A DNA stretch of 64,000 bases from Brenneria populi (GCF_036016195.1 NZ_JAYWTM010000001.1:806001-870000), one strand, 5' to 3'. Shown: positions 17,245 to 25,795, numbered from the stretch's first letter. The notes: generated by a model not told the origin, from the sequence alone. Numbers and translations: made by a program.

Positions 17245-17588
17245 AAATAACTAATTGTCTTCTCGGATCGAATTAAGCCCCCACCCGGCGCAGCGATAAG
17301 ACGAGGGGATCGCGTGAAATTGCAATACAACATCGCCGGGCGCGATTTTAAACCTCGCTTACGACGGCCAACGCGTGATGAGCGGCAGGCCATTACCGTT
17401 ACAGCATGCCACAAGATTCAATCATCCGCGCGCAGAATCAGCCGTTTTCAATCAATGACGATGTACATATCGTGCTCTCAACCGGCGGCGCGCGGCGTTG
17501 CGGCGCGTTGCGCCCTCCGCGCGCTCCGCGAAACCCGGCAGGTATGCTACACTCCGCGGTTTATATTTTAGCTGTAACGGAACCCGCC
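17245..17588. other. msrC-rsmF intergenic region, site of the missing letAB
   Basis: E. coli carries letA and letB (yebS, yebT) between these genes; here there are only 344 bp and no trace of either protein. A stretch near 17330-17395 (TCGCCGGGCGCGATTT and following) resembles the 72 bp phoQ unit. A plausible rsmF -10 (TATGCTACACT, about 17542-17552) lies about 40 bp before the start. Confidence 0.5.
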
Positions 17589-19040
17589 GTGGCCAAACAG
17601 ACAACCGCTCATTTGCCCCCAGAATTTCTCTCCGCCATTCAATCCATCATGCCGGCGCGCCTGTCGATGGATGAGTTCGTCTCCGCCTGTCGACGTCCGT
17701 TGCGGCGCAGCATTCGCGTCAATACGTTAAAAATCAGCACCGAGGCGTTTCTTCGGCTGATCGCGCCCTATCAATGGCAGTTGGAGCCGATTCCCTGGTG
17801 TAGCGACGGCTTTTGGCTATTGAACGCGGATGATGAGATCGTCCGGCTGGGCAATACGTTGGAACACCTGTGCGGATTGTTCTACATCCAGGAAGCCAGC
17901 TCCATGCTGCCGGTCAGCGCTCTTTTTCAGCACGACCCTGCGCCGGAGCGGGTATTGGACGTGGCTGCGGCGCCCGGCTCCAAAACCACGCAAATCGCCG
18001 CTCGGATGAATAACCGGGGGGGAATTATCGCCAATGAATACGCCGCCAGCCGGATAAAAGTGCTGCATGCCAACATCAGCCGCTGCGGCGTCGGCAATAC
18101 GGCGCTGACCCACTTCGACGGACGGGTGTTCGGCGCGGCGTTGCCCGAGTATTTCGACGCGATTTTGCTCGATGCGCCCTGCTCCGGCGAAGGCGTAGTG
18201 CGTAAAGATCCCGCGGCGATGAGCCACTGGTCGCCGGAAAGCATCGTCGACCTGGCCGCCACCCAGCGCGAACTGATCCTTAGCGCCTTTTATGCCTTGA
18301 AGCCCGGCGGCGTCATGATCTACTCCACCTGCACGCTTAACGAGCAGGAAAATCAGCAGGTGTGCCATTGGCTGCGGCAAACCTTCCCCACGGCCTGCGA
18401 GTTCGAACCGTTAACCGATCTGTTCCCGGGCGCCGAGCTGTCCGCGACGCAAGAAGGATTTTTACACGTTTTTCCCCAGATTTATGACAGCGAAGGTTTT
18501 TTCGTGGCGCGTTTGCGTAAAACGGCCAGCGTACCGCCGCTTCCCGCGCCAGGCTATAAAATCGGCAATTTCCCGTTCGTCCCGCTAAGCGCCAAAGATC
18601 GCGCCCAGGTAACGCTGGCGGCGAACCAGCAAGGCCTGGAATGGGACGGCGAGCGGCTGCAGCTATGGCAGCGCGATAATGAGATCTGGCTTTTCCCTGG
18701 CGAACTGGCATCCGCGTTTGGCAAAATTCGCTTCTCGCGCATCGGCATCAAGCTGGCGGAGCGTTTTGCCAAAGGTTACCGCTGGCAGCATGAAGCCATT
18801 ATTGCGCTGGCTAACGCGGATGCCGAACATGCCTATGCGCTGAGCGACCGGATGGCCTGCGAATGGTTTCAGGGTAAAGACGGCTATCCACAGCAAATTC
18901 CCGCCGCCGGCGAACTGTTGCTGACCTATCGCCTCTGCCCGGTGGGGCTGGCCAAACGCATCGGCAGCCGGATAAAAAACAGTCTGCCGCGCGATCTGGT
19001 GCGCGATGGCGCCTGCTGCGCCGAACGGGAAAATGACTAA
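17589..19040 (+). CDS. rsmF: 16S rRNA m5C1407 methyltransferase RsmF
   Basis: NOL1/NOP2/Sun-family SAM methyltransferase of 483 aa (E. coli 479) that methylates C1407 of 16S rRNA. Motifs: SAM site DVAAAPGSKT, motif IV DAPCSGEG and the catalytic-cysteine motif YSTCTLN. A C-terminal PUA-like region ends with GLAKRIGSRIKNSLPRDLVRDG. The start is taken as GTG at 17589 (VAKQTTAHLPPEF) because it matches the E. coli N-terminus; longer in-frame starts add a low-complexity Arg/Ala region overlapping the promoter. Confidence 0.92.
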   Translation: MAKQTTAHLPPEFLSAIQSIMPARLSMDEFVSACRRPLRRSIRVNTLKISTEAFLRLIAPYQWQLEPIPWCSDGFWLLNADDEIVRLGNTLEHLCGLFYIQEASSMLPVSALFQHDPAPERVLDVAAAPGSKTTQIAARMNNRGGIIANEYAASRIKVLHANISRCGVGNTALTHFDGRVFGAALPEYFDAILLDAPCSGEGVVRKDPAAMSHWSPESIVDLAATQRELILSAFYALKPGGVMIYSTCTLNEQENQQVCHWLRQTFPTACEFEPLTDLFPGAELSATQEGFLHVFPQIYDSEGFFVARLRKTASVPPLPAPGYKIGNFPFVPLSAKDRAQVTLAANQQGLEWDGERLQLWQRDNEIWLFPGELASAFGKIRFSRIGIKLAERFAKGYRWQHEAIIALANADAEHAYALSDRMACEWFQGKDGYPQQIPAAGELLLTYRLCPVGLAKRIGSRIKNSLPRDLVRDGACCAEREND

Positions 19041-19164
19041 TCCCCGCCTCTGCTTATCCGGCGGCTCGACGTCGCCTGATATAAAGCGCGCCGCCTCATT
19101 CTCCGCTATTTTCATCTACAATTGTCCGTAGCGACACGGTTTGTTGGTGATAAGCGGGGACGTC

Positions 19165-19356
19165 ATGTTCGCACTGGTGATATTTGTTTGTTATCTCGGC
19201 AATGGCTGCGATGAACTGGTGATCGGCGCGTACAACACGGAACATCAGTGCCTTAACGCGATTTCCGAACAACGATTACGCCGCGCCGGATGCTACCCCA
19301 TCGAAGAGTTTATCGACGGCTTTTGGCTGCCCGCGCGCGAGTATGCCGATTTTTAG
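19165..19356 (+). CDS. yebW: Conserved small protein YebW (DUF1482)
   Basis: A 63-residue protein, the length of E. coli YebW, with matching ends: MFALVIFVCYLGNGCDELV and EEFIDGFWLPAREYADF. Three cysteines are spread through the chain. The GGGGA ribosome site supports the start at 19165 rather than upstream codons. It keeps its E. coli position after rsmF, although yebV is missing. Function unknown. Confidence 0.85.
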   Translation: MFALVIFVCYLGNGCDELVIGAYNTEHQCLNAISEQRLRRAGCYPIEEFIDGFWLPAREYADF

Positions 19357-19415
19357 CCGGCGAGGGGTTTATGCCTTCCCGCCGGCGCCGCCGGGGGAAG
19401 GGGCGGGTGAAATAG

Positions 19416-20480
19416 TTATTCGGCGGCGAAATCCGCCGACGTCATGCCGAGCGATAACCCCGCATCGACAATCTTTTGCCACTCTTGATCGGAAATCATG
19501 ATGCCGTCGGCCAGACGCCGCGCCCTGGTGTTAATTTCCGGCTCGCCGGCAATCAAAATCGGCTGTTCGGGATCCGGCGCGCGCGAAGAGCGCACATAGT
19601 CCAACATCGCGTCGTACTCTTTCTGCAGCCACGCCATCGACACCATATTGGCGGGATCGATCACAATGGTGGTCATATTATTCACTATCGCCCCGTGGCG
19701 CGGATTTTCCGGCTGAATCGTGCCGCCGCCGGACAACAGCCCGGCCAGCATTTCCGCCGCCAGCACCAGGCCTCCGCCTTTATGCCGGGCAATCGGTTTC
19801 AGGGCGCCGTGCTTTTCCCCTTCCCACATCACGCGCGGATCGTTGGTTGACACACCGTTGGCGTCGAGCATCACCTCTTCATCGAACTTCTTGCCCGCCA
19901 GATAGGCTACCCGGGTTTTCCCCAGCGCCACGATACTGGTGGCGAAGTCGAGCACAAAGGCGGCATTGTTGTCGCTCTTCGGAAACGCGATGCAAATGGG
20001 GTTGGTGCCAAAGCGCGCTTCGCTGCCGCACCAGGGCGCGACGATAGGATCGAGGTCGTTGACGTTCACGAAATGAATCGACACCAGGCCCGCGGCGGCG
20101 GCCATCTCGCCGTAGGTGCCGATACGCCCTAAATGACAGGTCGACGATAAGGTCATCAGGCATACTCCAGTGGTTTTTACCCGCTCGATCGCCGCCTGCA
20201 TCGCCTCTTTGCCGGTACGCTGGCCGAAACCCCGATCGCCGGAAAACTGCAATACCGCGCCGCCGTCGCGGATCATCCTGGCCGGCGTGTTCGGCTGCAT
20301 AATGCCGCTGGCGATGAAACTCACGTAGTGCGGCAGCATCCCTACGCCATGGCTATCGTGCCCTTTCAGGTTGGCACCGACCAAATGTTCCGCCACGCAG
20401 GCGGCTTCCGTCTTCTCACTGCCCGCTTTCTGCAACAGCGACTGGGCAATCGCAATTAAGCGACTTTCTGAAATCTGCAT
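19416..20480 (-). CDS. LDH2/malate dehydrogenase-family oxidoreductase
   Basis: NAD(P)-dependent 2-hydroxyacid dehydrogenase of the LDH2/YlbC/YiaK/HcxB family, about 354 aa. Family features are GHDSHGVGMLPHYV with the catalytic His, RFGTNPICIAFP, and HKGGGLVLAAEMLAGLLSGG. It most resembles E. coli HcxB (YbiC), but the substrate cannot be fixed from sequence. The start at 20480 (MQISESRLIAIAQ) follows AAGGGA; a GTG four codons upstream is also possible. It stands alone and is not at this position in E. coli, so it is probably an accessory gene. Confidence 0.85.
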   Translation of the reverse strand: MQISESRLIAIAQSLLQKAGSEKTEAACVAEHLVGANLKGHDSHGVGMLPHYVSFIASGIMQPNTPARMIRDGGAVLQFSGDRGFGQRTGKEAMQAAIERVKTTGVCLMTLSSTCHLGRIGTYGEMAAAAGLVSIHFVNVNDLDPIVAPWCGSEARFGTNPICIAFPKSDNNAAFVLDFATSIVALGKTRVAYLAGKKFDEEVMLDANGVSTNDPRVMWEGEKHGALKPIARHKGGGLVLAAEMLAGLLSGGGTIQPENPRHGAIVNNMTTIVIDPANMVSMAWLQKEYDAMLDYVRSSRAPDPEQPILIAGEPEINTRARRLADGIMISDQEWQKIVDAGLSLGMTSADFAAE

Positions 20481-20699
20481 CCTTCCCTTCACCTTATACG
20501 AATAAATACGTTATCTGTCTGCGTTTATCCTACTGCCGAAGCTCTCGAGGTTAAAACCTTTTCCCTTATTGAATCCCGCGGCAAGCGGCCAACTCCCGCC
20601 GCCGACGGAGATACGGGTACGGGAGCCGTTTCCGCTTCAATTTCGCTTTACATCCGACAATGTAACCTTACCCACGCAATACAGTTCTATACACTTAGC

Positions 20700-20804
20700 G
20701 TGCTATCTTTCTATCAACCCTTTGATGTTGTGTGTGTGTCTTTAATGTTGTGTTACCCATCCCTGCCAAGAGTCGTTTTCCCGCCCTGCGGCGGGATTTT
20801 TTTT
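20700..20804 (+). ncRNA. Candidate Hfq-type small RNA with G/U-rich region
   Basis: A strong intrinsic terminator (CCCGCC-CTGC-GGCGGG followed by A and eight T, 20780-20804) stands on the + strand although the nearest + gene ends 1.4 kb upstream. A -10-like TATACA at 20688-20693 would start a transcript near 20700. The roughly 105 nt product has a single-stranded G/U-rich stretch (about 20721-20753, with two GATGTTGTG/AATGTTGTG motifs) like the GcvB target-binding region. No homologue was recognised. Confidence 0.45.
20780..20804 (+). terminator. Strong intrinsic terminator without an upstream CDS
   Basis: A six-pair GC stem CCCGCC/GGCGGG with a four-base loop is followed by eight T. It works only in + orientation, since the other side of the stem has just four A. 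The downstream minus-strand acetyltransferase ends at 20861. Confidence 0.85.
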
Positions 20805-20860
20805 GCCTGCATCCGGCGAACGCTTACGCCGCTCCGCTGCTCACGCCGTTTTGACGCGCC

Positions 20861-21334
20861 TTACGCCTGCCAACGCATTTCCATACAGCGAAGATTCGCC
20901 CCCGCCAGCCTGGAAGGATAAAGACTCTCTCCGAGCGGCGTGAATCCGTTTTTTTCATAGAAGCCACAGGCATTCGGCGTAGAGGCGAGCATCAGCGTGT
21001 TGAAACCGCGCCGTTTAGCTTCTTCTTTGATCGCATTCAGAATCGATGTCGCCATCCCTCTGCCGGCGAACTCGGGCAGGGTGAAAATCGCCTCTACGCA
21101 TCCGATCGCGAGATCCAAAAAACCCGTGGCCGCAGGATATTGGCCGCTCGGATCGTCAACGACGAAGAACGGATTATCCGCTACGGCCCGGCGATATCCT
21201 TCCGGCATGCGTTCTGGCGTCCAGGCCGCGAGTATCTTTGCGTCATAGACATTCTTGCAACCGTGTCTGAGCGCTCTGTTCCTGACAATCCATAGCTTTT
21301 CTGCTTCATCGGGCGATGCTCGTCTAACGTTCAT
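20861..21334 (-). CDS. GNAT-family N-acetyltransferase
   Basis: Acetyl-CoA-dependent acetyltransferase of 158 aa. The GNAT core shows beta-4 VEAIFTLPEFAGRGMATSILNAIKEEAKRRG with an acetyl-CoA loop of the R/Q-x-x-G-x-G/A type, and the C-terminal pattern GFYEKNGFTPLGE. The start at 21334 (MNVRRASPDEA) has a perfect GGAGG six bases upstream. Substrate unknown; it has no operon partner. Confidence 0.85.
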   Translation of the reverse strand: MNVRRASPDEAEKLWIVRNRALRHGCKNVYDAKILAAWTPERMPEGYRRAVADNPFFVVDDPSGQYPAATGFLDLAIGCVEAIFTLPEFAGRGMATSILNAIKEEAKRRGFNTLMLASTPNACGFYEKNGFTPLGESLYPSRLAGANLRCMEMRWQA

Positions 21335-21471
21335 AGCGCCTCCGGCGGGGAGTGTTGCTTCATGGGTTGCCAAATCGACTTGCCGTAAAATAAAAACCAT
21401 TTAATCTAAATAGATATCACCTGCTGATTCAACTATCATTTCACAATCGTTTTATTTTAAATGGATTTTAT

Positions 21472-21648
21472 ATGGCAATATTTATTCGCATATGGTTTCA
21501 GTTCGCAACCATTTATACCTGTTTGACCATCAGCGACCAAATTAGCGATCTCTACTTTAACTGCGCGCAGTGGCCGTGGATTATTGGTCTGTTGGCCGCC
21601 GTGATTATCGGCGCCGTAGCTATCGGCAAACTTAATACGCTGCGCTAA
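21472..21648 (+). CDS. Small hydrophobic membrane protein (58 aa, unrecognised)
   Basis: The frame from ATG 21472 to TAA 21648 encodes 58 residues beginning MAIFIRIWFQF and including a strongly hydrophobic segment WPWIIGLLAAVIIGAVAIG before KLNTLR. The composition looks like a one- or two-span inner-membrane protein. The ribosome site is weak and I do not recognise the family, so this is a prediction from coding character only. Confidence 0.5.
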   Translation: MAIFIRIWFQFATIYTCLTISDQISDLYFNCAQWPWIIGLLAAVIIGAVAIGKLNTLR

Positions 21649-21945
21649 CGATTTATCGGCGTTCATATTAATTAGCCGCATAATCCATGATGCGTAAAAC
21701 GCGACGCCTATTCAGTAACAAACATACTCATACCTGGTAACAAAAAAGGTTCGCCGGAATAAATCAAAAAATAAATTAATTTTTATTTTTCAAATTCTTA
21801 TAAAAATTACCGTGCGCTATCCCGCGCTGGTTATCAGAAAAGCGGTTGAGGTAAAATGTTACGCTGTATGAAACGCGTTCCACGTGTTTCAGGGAGTGCG
21901 GCATTGCGTCGTTCGGCATCAATATCTTATATAGGTCATGAGTTA
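21649..21945. other. AT-rich intergenic region before the cupin gene
   Basis: No gene or RNA recognised. The stretch 21740-21830 is very AT-rich. A possible promoter for the downstream gene is TTGCGT (about 21904) with TATATA about 18 bp later. Confidence 0.3.
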
Positions 21946-22401
21946 ATGAAAAAATCGAAACTGTTTCTTTTGACGGTTGCCAGTTTATCCCTTCCCCTTG
22001 CCGGATATGGCGAATCCGCAAAAACAGCGAACAATAGCGACGCGCGGATACCGGCAATCAAGCTTATTAATACATCCGACAACCATTCCGCCTTTTTAAC
22101 CGGGAGTATTCCGGCGCTGGAAAAAATTCCGGCTAAACAATTCTGGATCAGCAACTCCACCGAGGAGTGGGAGAAAAACACGCATCCGGCGCCGAGAAAA
22201 CAGTATGTCGTCACGCTAAAAGGCAAGCTGAAGTTTAAAGTCAGCGACGGTTCGACATTCACCATCGCCCCGGGTACCGTACTGCTTGCAGAAGATACCC
22301 AAGGCGAAGGACACAGTTGGGAAATGGTCGAAGGCAGCGAATGGGTAAGAGCCTATATTCCAATCACCGACGCCAACGATTATTTTACTTCGGACAAATA
22401 A
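21946..22401 (+). CDS. Exported cupin-domain protein
   Basis: A 151-residue protein with a clear signal peptide (MKKSKLFLLTVASLSLPLAGYG, about 1-22). The mature part reads as a single-domain cupin: QYVVTLKGKLKFKVSDGSTFTIAPGTVLLAEDTQGEGHSW, with the second-motif G-P-x-G-x5-D pattern and a His that could bind metal. Probably periplasmic; substrate unknown. The start at 21946 is chosen because it begins the signal peptide; a longer in-frame start adds 30 unrelated residues. Confidence 0.75.
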   Translation: MKKSKLFLLTVASLSLPLAGYGESAKTANNSDARIPAIKLINTSDNHSAFLTGSIPALEKIPAKQFWISNSTEEWEKNTHPAPRKQYVVTLKGKLKFKVSDGSTFTIAPGTVLLAEDTQGEGHSWEMVEGSEWVRAYIPITDANDYFTSDK

Positions 22402-22583
22402 CCATTAATTCGCGGAAAGCCCCGGACGAACCGGCCGCATAAAATCGGACCGTTTGCATCCGGCGCCTGACAAAGAGTCGGCTGATTGATACACTCAATC
22501 GGCCTCTCTATTCACCGTAACCAAATGAATAACAATCAGAAGGCGGGGATAAAACCTAATAGCCTCTCCCTTAGGCTATGGGC

Positions 22584-22696
22584 TAATGCCGATCGTTTAA
22601 GCATCGAGATACACGGGGCGACCACCGGGGTGAGGCGTCCCTACGGGAACCTCCCCCGGTGTTTTCCCTAAAAATCAGCTTAAGTGACCCGCATTC
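22584..22696 (+). repeat. 113 bp palindromic element, copy B
   Basis: It begins TAATGCCGATCGTTTAAGC and ends GTGACCCGCATTC with the shared core hairpin. It is flanked by GGCTATGGGC (22574-22583) and GGCTATAGGC (22697-22706), a 9 of 10 direct repeat. It lies 45 bp before the VOC-like gene, so it may be part of that gene's leader or promoter. Confidence 0.75.
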
Positions 22697-22738
22697 GGCT
22701 ATAGGCTGTCTTTTCACCAAACGATAAAACGAGTTGTT

Positions 22739-23395
22739 ATGGAAGTTGACCATATTCTTATCTGCTCCCCCAACCGAGCAAATATTGCAGACGCGCTGGT
22801 TAATGCCGGTTTTGCTGAAGGATCAGGAAACAGCCATCCGGGACAGGGCACCGCCAACCGCCGCTTTTTCTTTAACAATGCCTACCTGGAATTCCTCTAT
22901 CTGGAAGAGAGCCTGGAATTGACGCCGGCCGATCGGGATAAGCTGGATATCCGGAGAAGATTTAACCGCGCTGACCACGGACGCTCCCCTTTCGGCGTCG
23001 GTTTCCGCCCGTCTGAATTGAACGAAAACGCGCCCTTCCCTCATTGGGTGTATAAACCGTCCTATTTACCGGACGGATATAGCATTAACGTTGGCGACGC
23101 CTCAACCAACGAGCCGTTATGGTTCTTCCTGGATTTCGTTTGCCGTCCGGACCGACTACCGTCAGCAAAACAGCAGCCCCTCAATCACCCATGCGGCGTA
23201 GCAACACTGACCTCGGTGCGGCTGTCGGTCAGCAAAGGGACGGCGCTTTCACCGGCAACGCAGCGTATTATTGAGTCTGGCGCGGTTGCAGTGAACTTTG
23301 ATACGCGGCATTCACTGGAAATGACTTTTGACCATCGCCGGCAAAATAAGCGCCTCAGCCTTCTACCGGACGCATCCGTGACGATTTACTATTAA
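22739..23395 (+). CDS. VOC/glyoxalase-like domain protein
   Basis: A 218-residue protein of the glyoxalase-like (Glyoxalase_3 type) group. It opens MEVDHILICSPN, with the conserved N-terminal His, followed by RRFFFNNAYLEFLYLEE, where the Glu would be a metal ligand, and DHGRSPFGVGFRPS. Cytoplasmic; substrate unknown. It stands alone 43 bp after repeat copy B and has no clear E. coli positional counterpart, so it is likely accessory. Confidence 0.7.
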   Translation: MEVDHILICSPNRANIADALVNAGFAEGSGNSHPGQGTANRRFFFNNAYLEFLYLEESLELTPADRDKLDIRRRFNRADHGRSPFGVGFRPSELNENAPFPHWVYKPSYLPDGYSINVGDASTNEPLWFFLDFVCRPDRLPSAKQQPLNHPCGVATLTSVRLSVSKGTALSPATQRIIESGAVAVNFDTRHSLEMTFDHRRQNKRLSLLPDASVTIYY

Positions 23396-23550
23396 CGCCG
23401 TTTTTCACCAACGTATCGGTTAACAAGCCGCGCATCACGCGGGAGGTTAACCGACGCAGCCGATATAAATAGCGCCTCACGGCGTAAATATTCTGGATGC
23501 ATTCATGTATCCTCTCCAGAAATAACACGCGCACTCCGGGGTTAATATAA

Positions 23551-24078
23551 ATGAATAGCTATAGAATCAGGCCGGCCTCTCACCGCGAAATAGAACAACT
23601 ACTGATAATAGAAAAGAAGGCGGGTGATATATTTTCATCATTGCCTGATGATTTTTTATCCCGACTGCCCAGCGACATGCCAACTCACGGCGTTGAATTT
23701 TATAAAAAATCGATCGATGAAGGCTGCTGCTGGGTGATTGAGGATGATTCAAAAATCGCCGGTTTTATATGCACGGAAAACATAGAAAGCGAAGAGACAA
23801 TACATATCAATGAATTAGATGTTCTTTACGGTGAACAAGGCAAAGGTCTGGGAAGACGATTATTGGATTTTATTATCGATGACGCCAAAAGAAAAAATAA
23901 GAAAATAACATTAACGACATTCAGAAATGTGCCGTGGAATGCGCCCTTCTATAAAAAGGCCGGCTTTCGTTTTACGCACAATAGCGAGCTAACCGCTAGA
24001 TTAAGATCCATATTGGCGGAGGAGTCAGCGCTAGGATTGCCGCTAGAATATAGATGCGCCATGATTCTCCATAGCTGA
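23551..24078 (+). CDS. GNAT-family N-acetyltransferase
   Basis: A 175-residue GNAT enzyme. The core reads INELDVLYGEQGKGLGRRLLDFIIDDAKR, a full Q/R-x-x-G-x-G/A acetyl-CoA site, then VPWNAPFYKKAGFRF. Codon use is more AT-rich than its neighbours (many AAA, ATA and AGA codons), which suggests horizontal transfer. Substrate unknown. Confidence 0.85.
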   Translation: MNSYRIRPASHREIEQLLIIEKKAGDIFSSLPDDFLSRLPSDMPTHGVEFYKKSIDEGCCWVIEDDSKIAGFICTENIESEETIHINELDVLYGEQGKGLGRRLLDFIIDDAKRKNKKITLTTFRNVPWNAPFYKKAGFRFTHNSELTARLRSILAEESALGLPLEYRCAMILHS

Positions 24079-24600
24079 GCGGTGATGGCACACTTTGGAC
24101 TCAGTTTGCTATCCGCCACCGCCTCTGCGCTTTTCTCCTTTTGCGTAGATTTTTGCGCAGTTAGCGTAATGGGTTTCTTGATATATTATCGGCGAGCAGT
24201 CATGTAGCTCAGTCCCTGCGCTTCACACTGATTTTTCGGTAACCCCCAGCCTAGATCTGAGGGAGCCCTATAAATTTGGGAAAGAATTCTGTCAGTGCGA
24301 CGAAGGTTTCGTGCGCACTAACCATTGTCGAATTATGCGGTTATCGCCGAATGCGCCCGACACGGAGCTACACTCCAGCCCCCCGAGCCCGGGCTTTTCG
24401 CGGGAAATGATGAACCCCGTTGGGGGTCACCCTAGGGGCCAGCGCAAGCGCTGGCTTTCGCGGCGGCCTCGCCCACCTCAGCGCGATTTTTTTTACGCGA
24501 AGGAAAAAACAACATACTGTTATTTATGATAATTCATTAAATAACGTTTAATTATTTTCTAGGGATTCCTTAGCAGCCTAGCTGGGGGTTTTTATGCACA
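24079..24600. other. Non-coding stretch with hairpins
   Basis: No convincing gene was found. Hairpins include GCCAGCGC-AA-GCGCTGGC (24438-24455) and an inverted pair around 24296-24319. CAGCCTAGCTG followed by GGGGTTTTT (about 24574-24593) could be a + strand terminator. It may be the decayed edge of an insertion, given the broken genes that follow. Confidence 0.35.
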
Positions 24601-24605
24601 AAAAA

Positions 24606-24626
24606 GCCACCGCGTTAGCAGTGGCT
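24606..24626 (-). terminator. Terminator of the csp-tRNA-like transcript
   Basis: On the minus strand GCCACTGC-TAACG-CGGTGGC is followed by six T. It closes the unit that reads through the csp gene and the tRNA-like sequence. Confidence 0.7.
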
Positions 24627-24635
24627 TAATGAATT

Positions 24636-24713
24636 GGGCCGCCATCGAGGATTCGAACCCCGGCCCTACTTCCTAAAACAAAAGCATCGCTCTAACCGTG
24701 CTGAGCTAATGGC
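24636..24713 (-). pseudogene. tRNA-like sequence with a broken anticodon arm
   Basis: Read on the minus strand it has a perfect 7 bp acceptor stem (CCGCCAT / ATGGCGG), a D arm GCTC-AGCACGGTTA-GAGC, a T arm CGGGG-TTCGAAT-CCTCG and an encoded CCA. The 26 bases between D and T arms (normally about 23) do not form a proper five-pair anticodon stem with a standard loop, so no anticodon can be assigned. I call it a tRNA pseudogene. It follows the csp gene by 13 bp. Confidence 0.55.
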
Positions 24714-24726
24714 GGATTTGGCGATT

Positions 24727-24939
24727 TTAAATCGCGGACACATTACCAGCGGAAGGACCTTTCGCACCACTTTCGATGGTAAATTCGACACGCTGACCTT
24801 CAGCCAGAGTTTTGAAACCGTTATTTTGGATAGCAGAAAAATGTACGAATACGTCTTTGCTACCATCTTCTGGCGTAATGAAACCGAACCCTTTGGATTC
24901 ATTAAACCATTTTACTGAACCAGTCATCTTGTTAGACAT
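24727..24939 (-). CDS. Cold-shock protein of the CspC/CspE type
   Basis: A 70-residue nucleic-acid-binding OB-fold protein. RNP1 KGFGFITP and RNP2 DVFVHFSAI are intact and the sequence is nearly identical to E. coli CspE and CspC (GFKTLAEGQRVEF, SGAKGPSA). Such proteins are RNA chaperones and antiterminators. The start at 24939 (MSNKMTGSVKWF) has AGGTGA six bases upstream. A long AT-rich leader (to about 25110) precedes it, common for csp genes. Whether it is cspC or cspE cannot be decided. Confidence 0.92.
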   Translation of the reverse strand: MSNKMTGSVKWFNESKGFGFITPEDGSKDVFVHFSAIQNNGFKTLAEGQRVEFTIESGAKGPSAGNVSAI

Positions 24940-25204
24940 AGATATCACCTTAATATACAGAGCCTTTCGGCGAAGAAGGTTCGCGCCACAGGATTTAATT
25001 AATAACGATAAGAAGGCTCAAAAAGAAGGATTATCTATGGATAACGCTTGAGATGAGAACTGCTTTACTAAACCGCTTTATTAGGTCTGTGTACCAAACC
25101 GATGAGTCATTAACGCACGTTTAACATTTTTAAGCAAGCAATAAAAAAACAAAAAATCTGCTCAAATGGCGGGTTTTATAGTTCTACACAAACACAACAT
25201 ACCG

Positions 25205-25343
25205 CTAAGCCGCGACCAGCTCCAGTCGCTTACCCAAAGCTGTAATTACCTTTTGTATGGTGTCGATTTTCGTTGAGTGATGCAGGTCAAAAGCCGGGTT
25301 ACCTCCTGCTTTTTAACGCCCATAGCCAGCAAGGGCGATTATT
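25205..25343 (-). pseudogene. hicB-type antitoxin remnant (frameshifted)
   Basis: Minus-strand translation gives PLLAMGVKKQEVTRL and, after a one-base shift, DLHHSTKIDTIQKVITALGK-RLELVAA-stop. This is the C-terminal DNA-binding end of a HicB-family antitoxin. A frameshift at about 25292, a stop upstream of the fragment and the absence of a hicA toxin show it is dead. Confidence 0.6.
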
Positions 25344-25429
25344 TGATTAGCGCCGGCGTCAGAAAAAATAGTCCTGACGGCGTCATGAACCCGACAGTCT
25401 GACTGAGGGGTTTGTCAAAGCGAGAACGT

Positions 25430-25609
25430 CCGCGGGGATCATGTTTGATGATAATCCCCCAACCTTTCATGGAATACGAAGTCTGGCTGGTCGACTCTAT
25501 GAGAAGGAACGAGGAAAGGAGTTTGCCCAGAAGTTATTGGGGGCATAAATCGGCCAAAATGACAGACAAGTATCTGGATACCAGGGGCAAAGAATACACC
25601 TATCTATAA
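25430..25609 (+). pseudogene. Phage-type tyrosine integrase, C-terminal remnant (frameshifted)
   Basis: The frame through 25441 reads GIMFDDNPPTFHGIRSLAG, then LYEKERGKEFAQKLLG. One extra G in the G-run at about 25546 shifts it into GHKSAKMTDKYLDTRGKEYTYL. These hold the HxxR box, the second His and the nucleophilic Tyr of tyrosine recombinases. The N-terminal two thirds are gone. It marks an old phage or island insertion near the tRNA-like sequence. Confidence 0.65.
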
Positions 25610-25629
25610 AAAGACCGAATATAGAATCT

Positions 25630-25742
25630 TAACGCCGATCGTTTAAGCATCGAGATACGCGGGGCGACCACCGGGGTGAGACGTCCCTGCGGGAACCTCC
25701 CCCGGTGTTTCCCCTAAAAACCGGCTTAAGTGAACGGCATTA
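25630..25742 (+). repeat. 113 bp palindromic element, copy C
   Basis: Termini TAACGCCGATCGTTTAAGC and GCTTAAGTGAACGGCATTA. It is flanked exactly by a perfect 13 bp direct repeat GAATATAGAATCT (25617-25629 and 25743-25755), the clearest target duplication of the family. It lies 20 bp after the integrase remnant. Confidence 0.85.
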
Positions 25743-25795
25743 GAATATAGAATCTCGGGTCAATTAAAATAAAATTCTTATAAATCAATAAATTA

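Noticed and set aside
21868..21895. Inverted TGAAAC ... GTTTCA resembling a KdgR operator
   Set aside because: The spacing between the half-sites is too long for the KdgR consensus and the neighbouring gene is not a pectinolysis gene.
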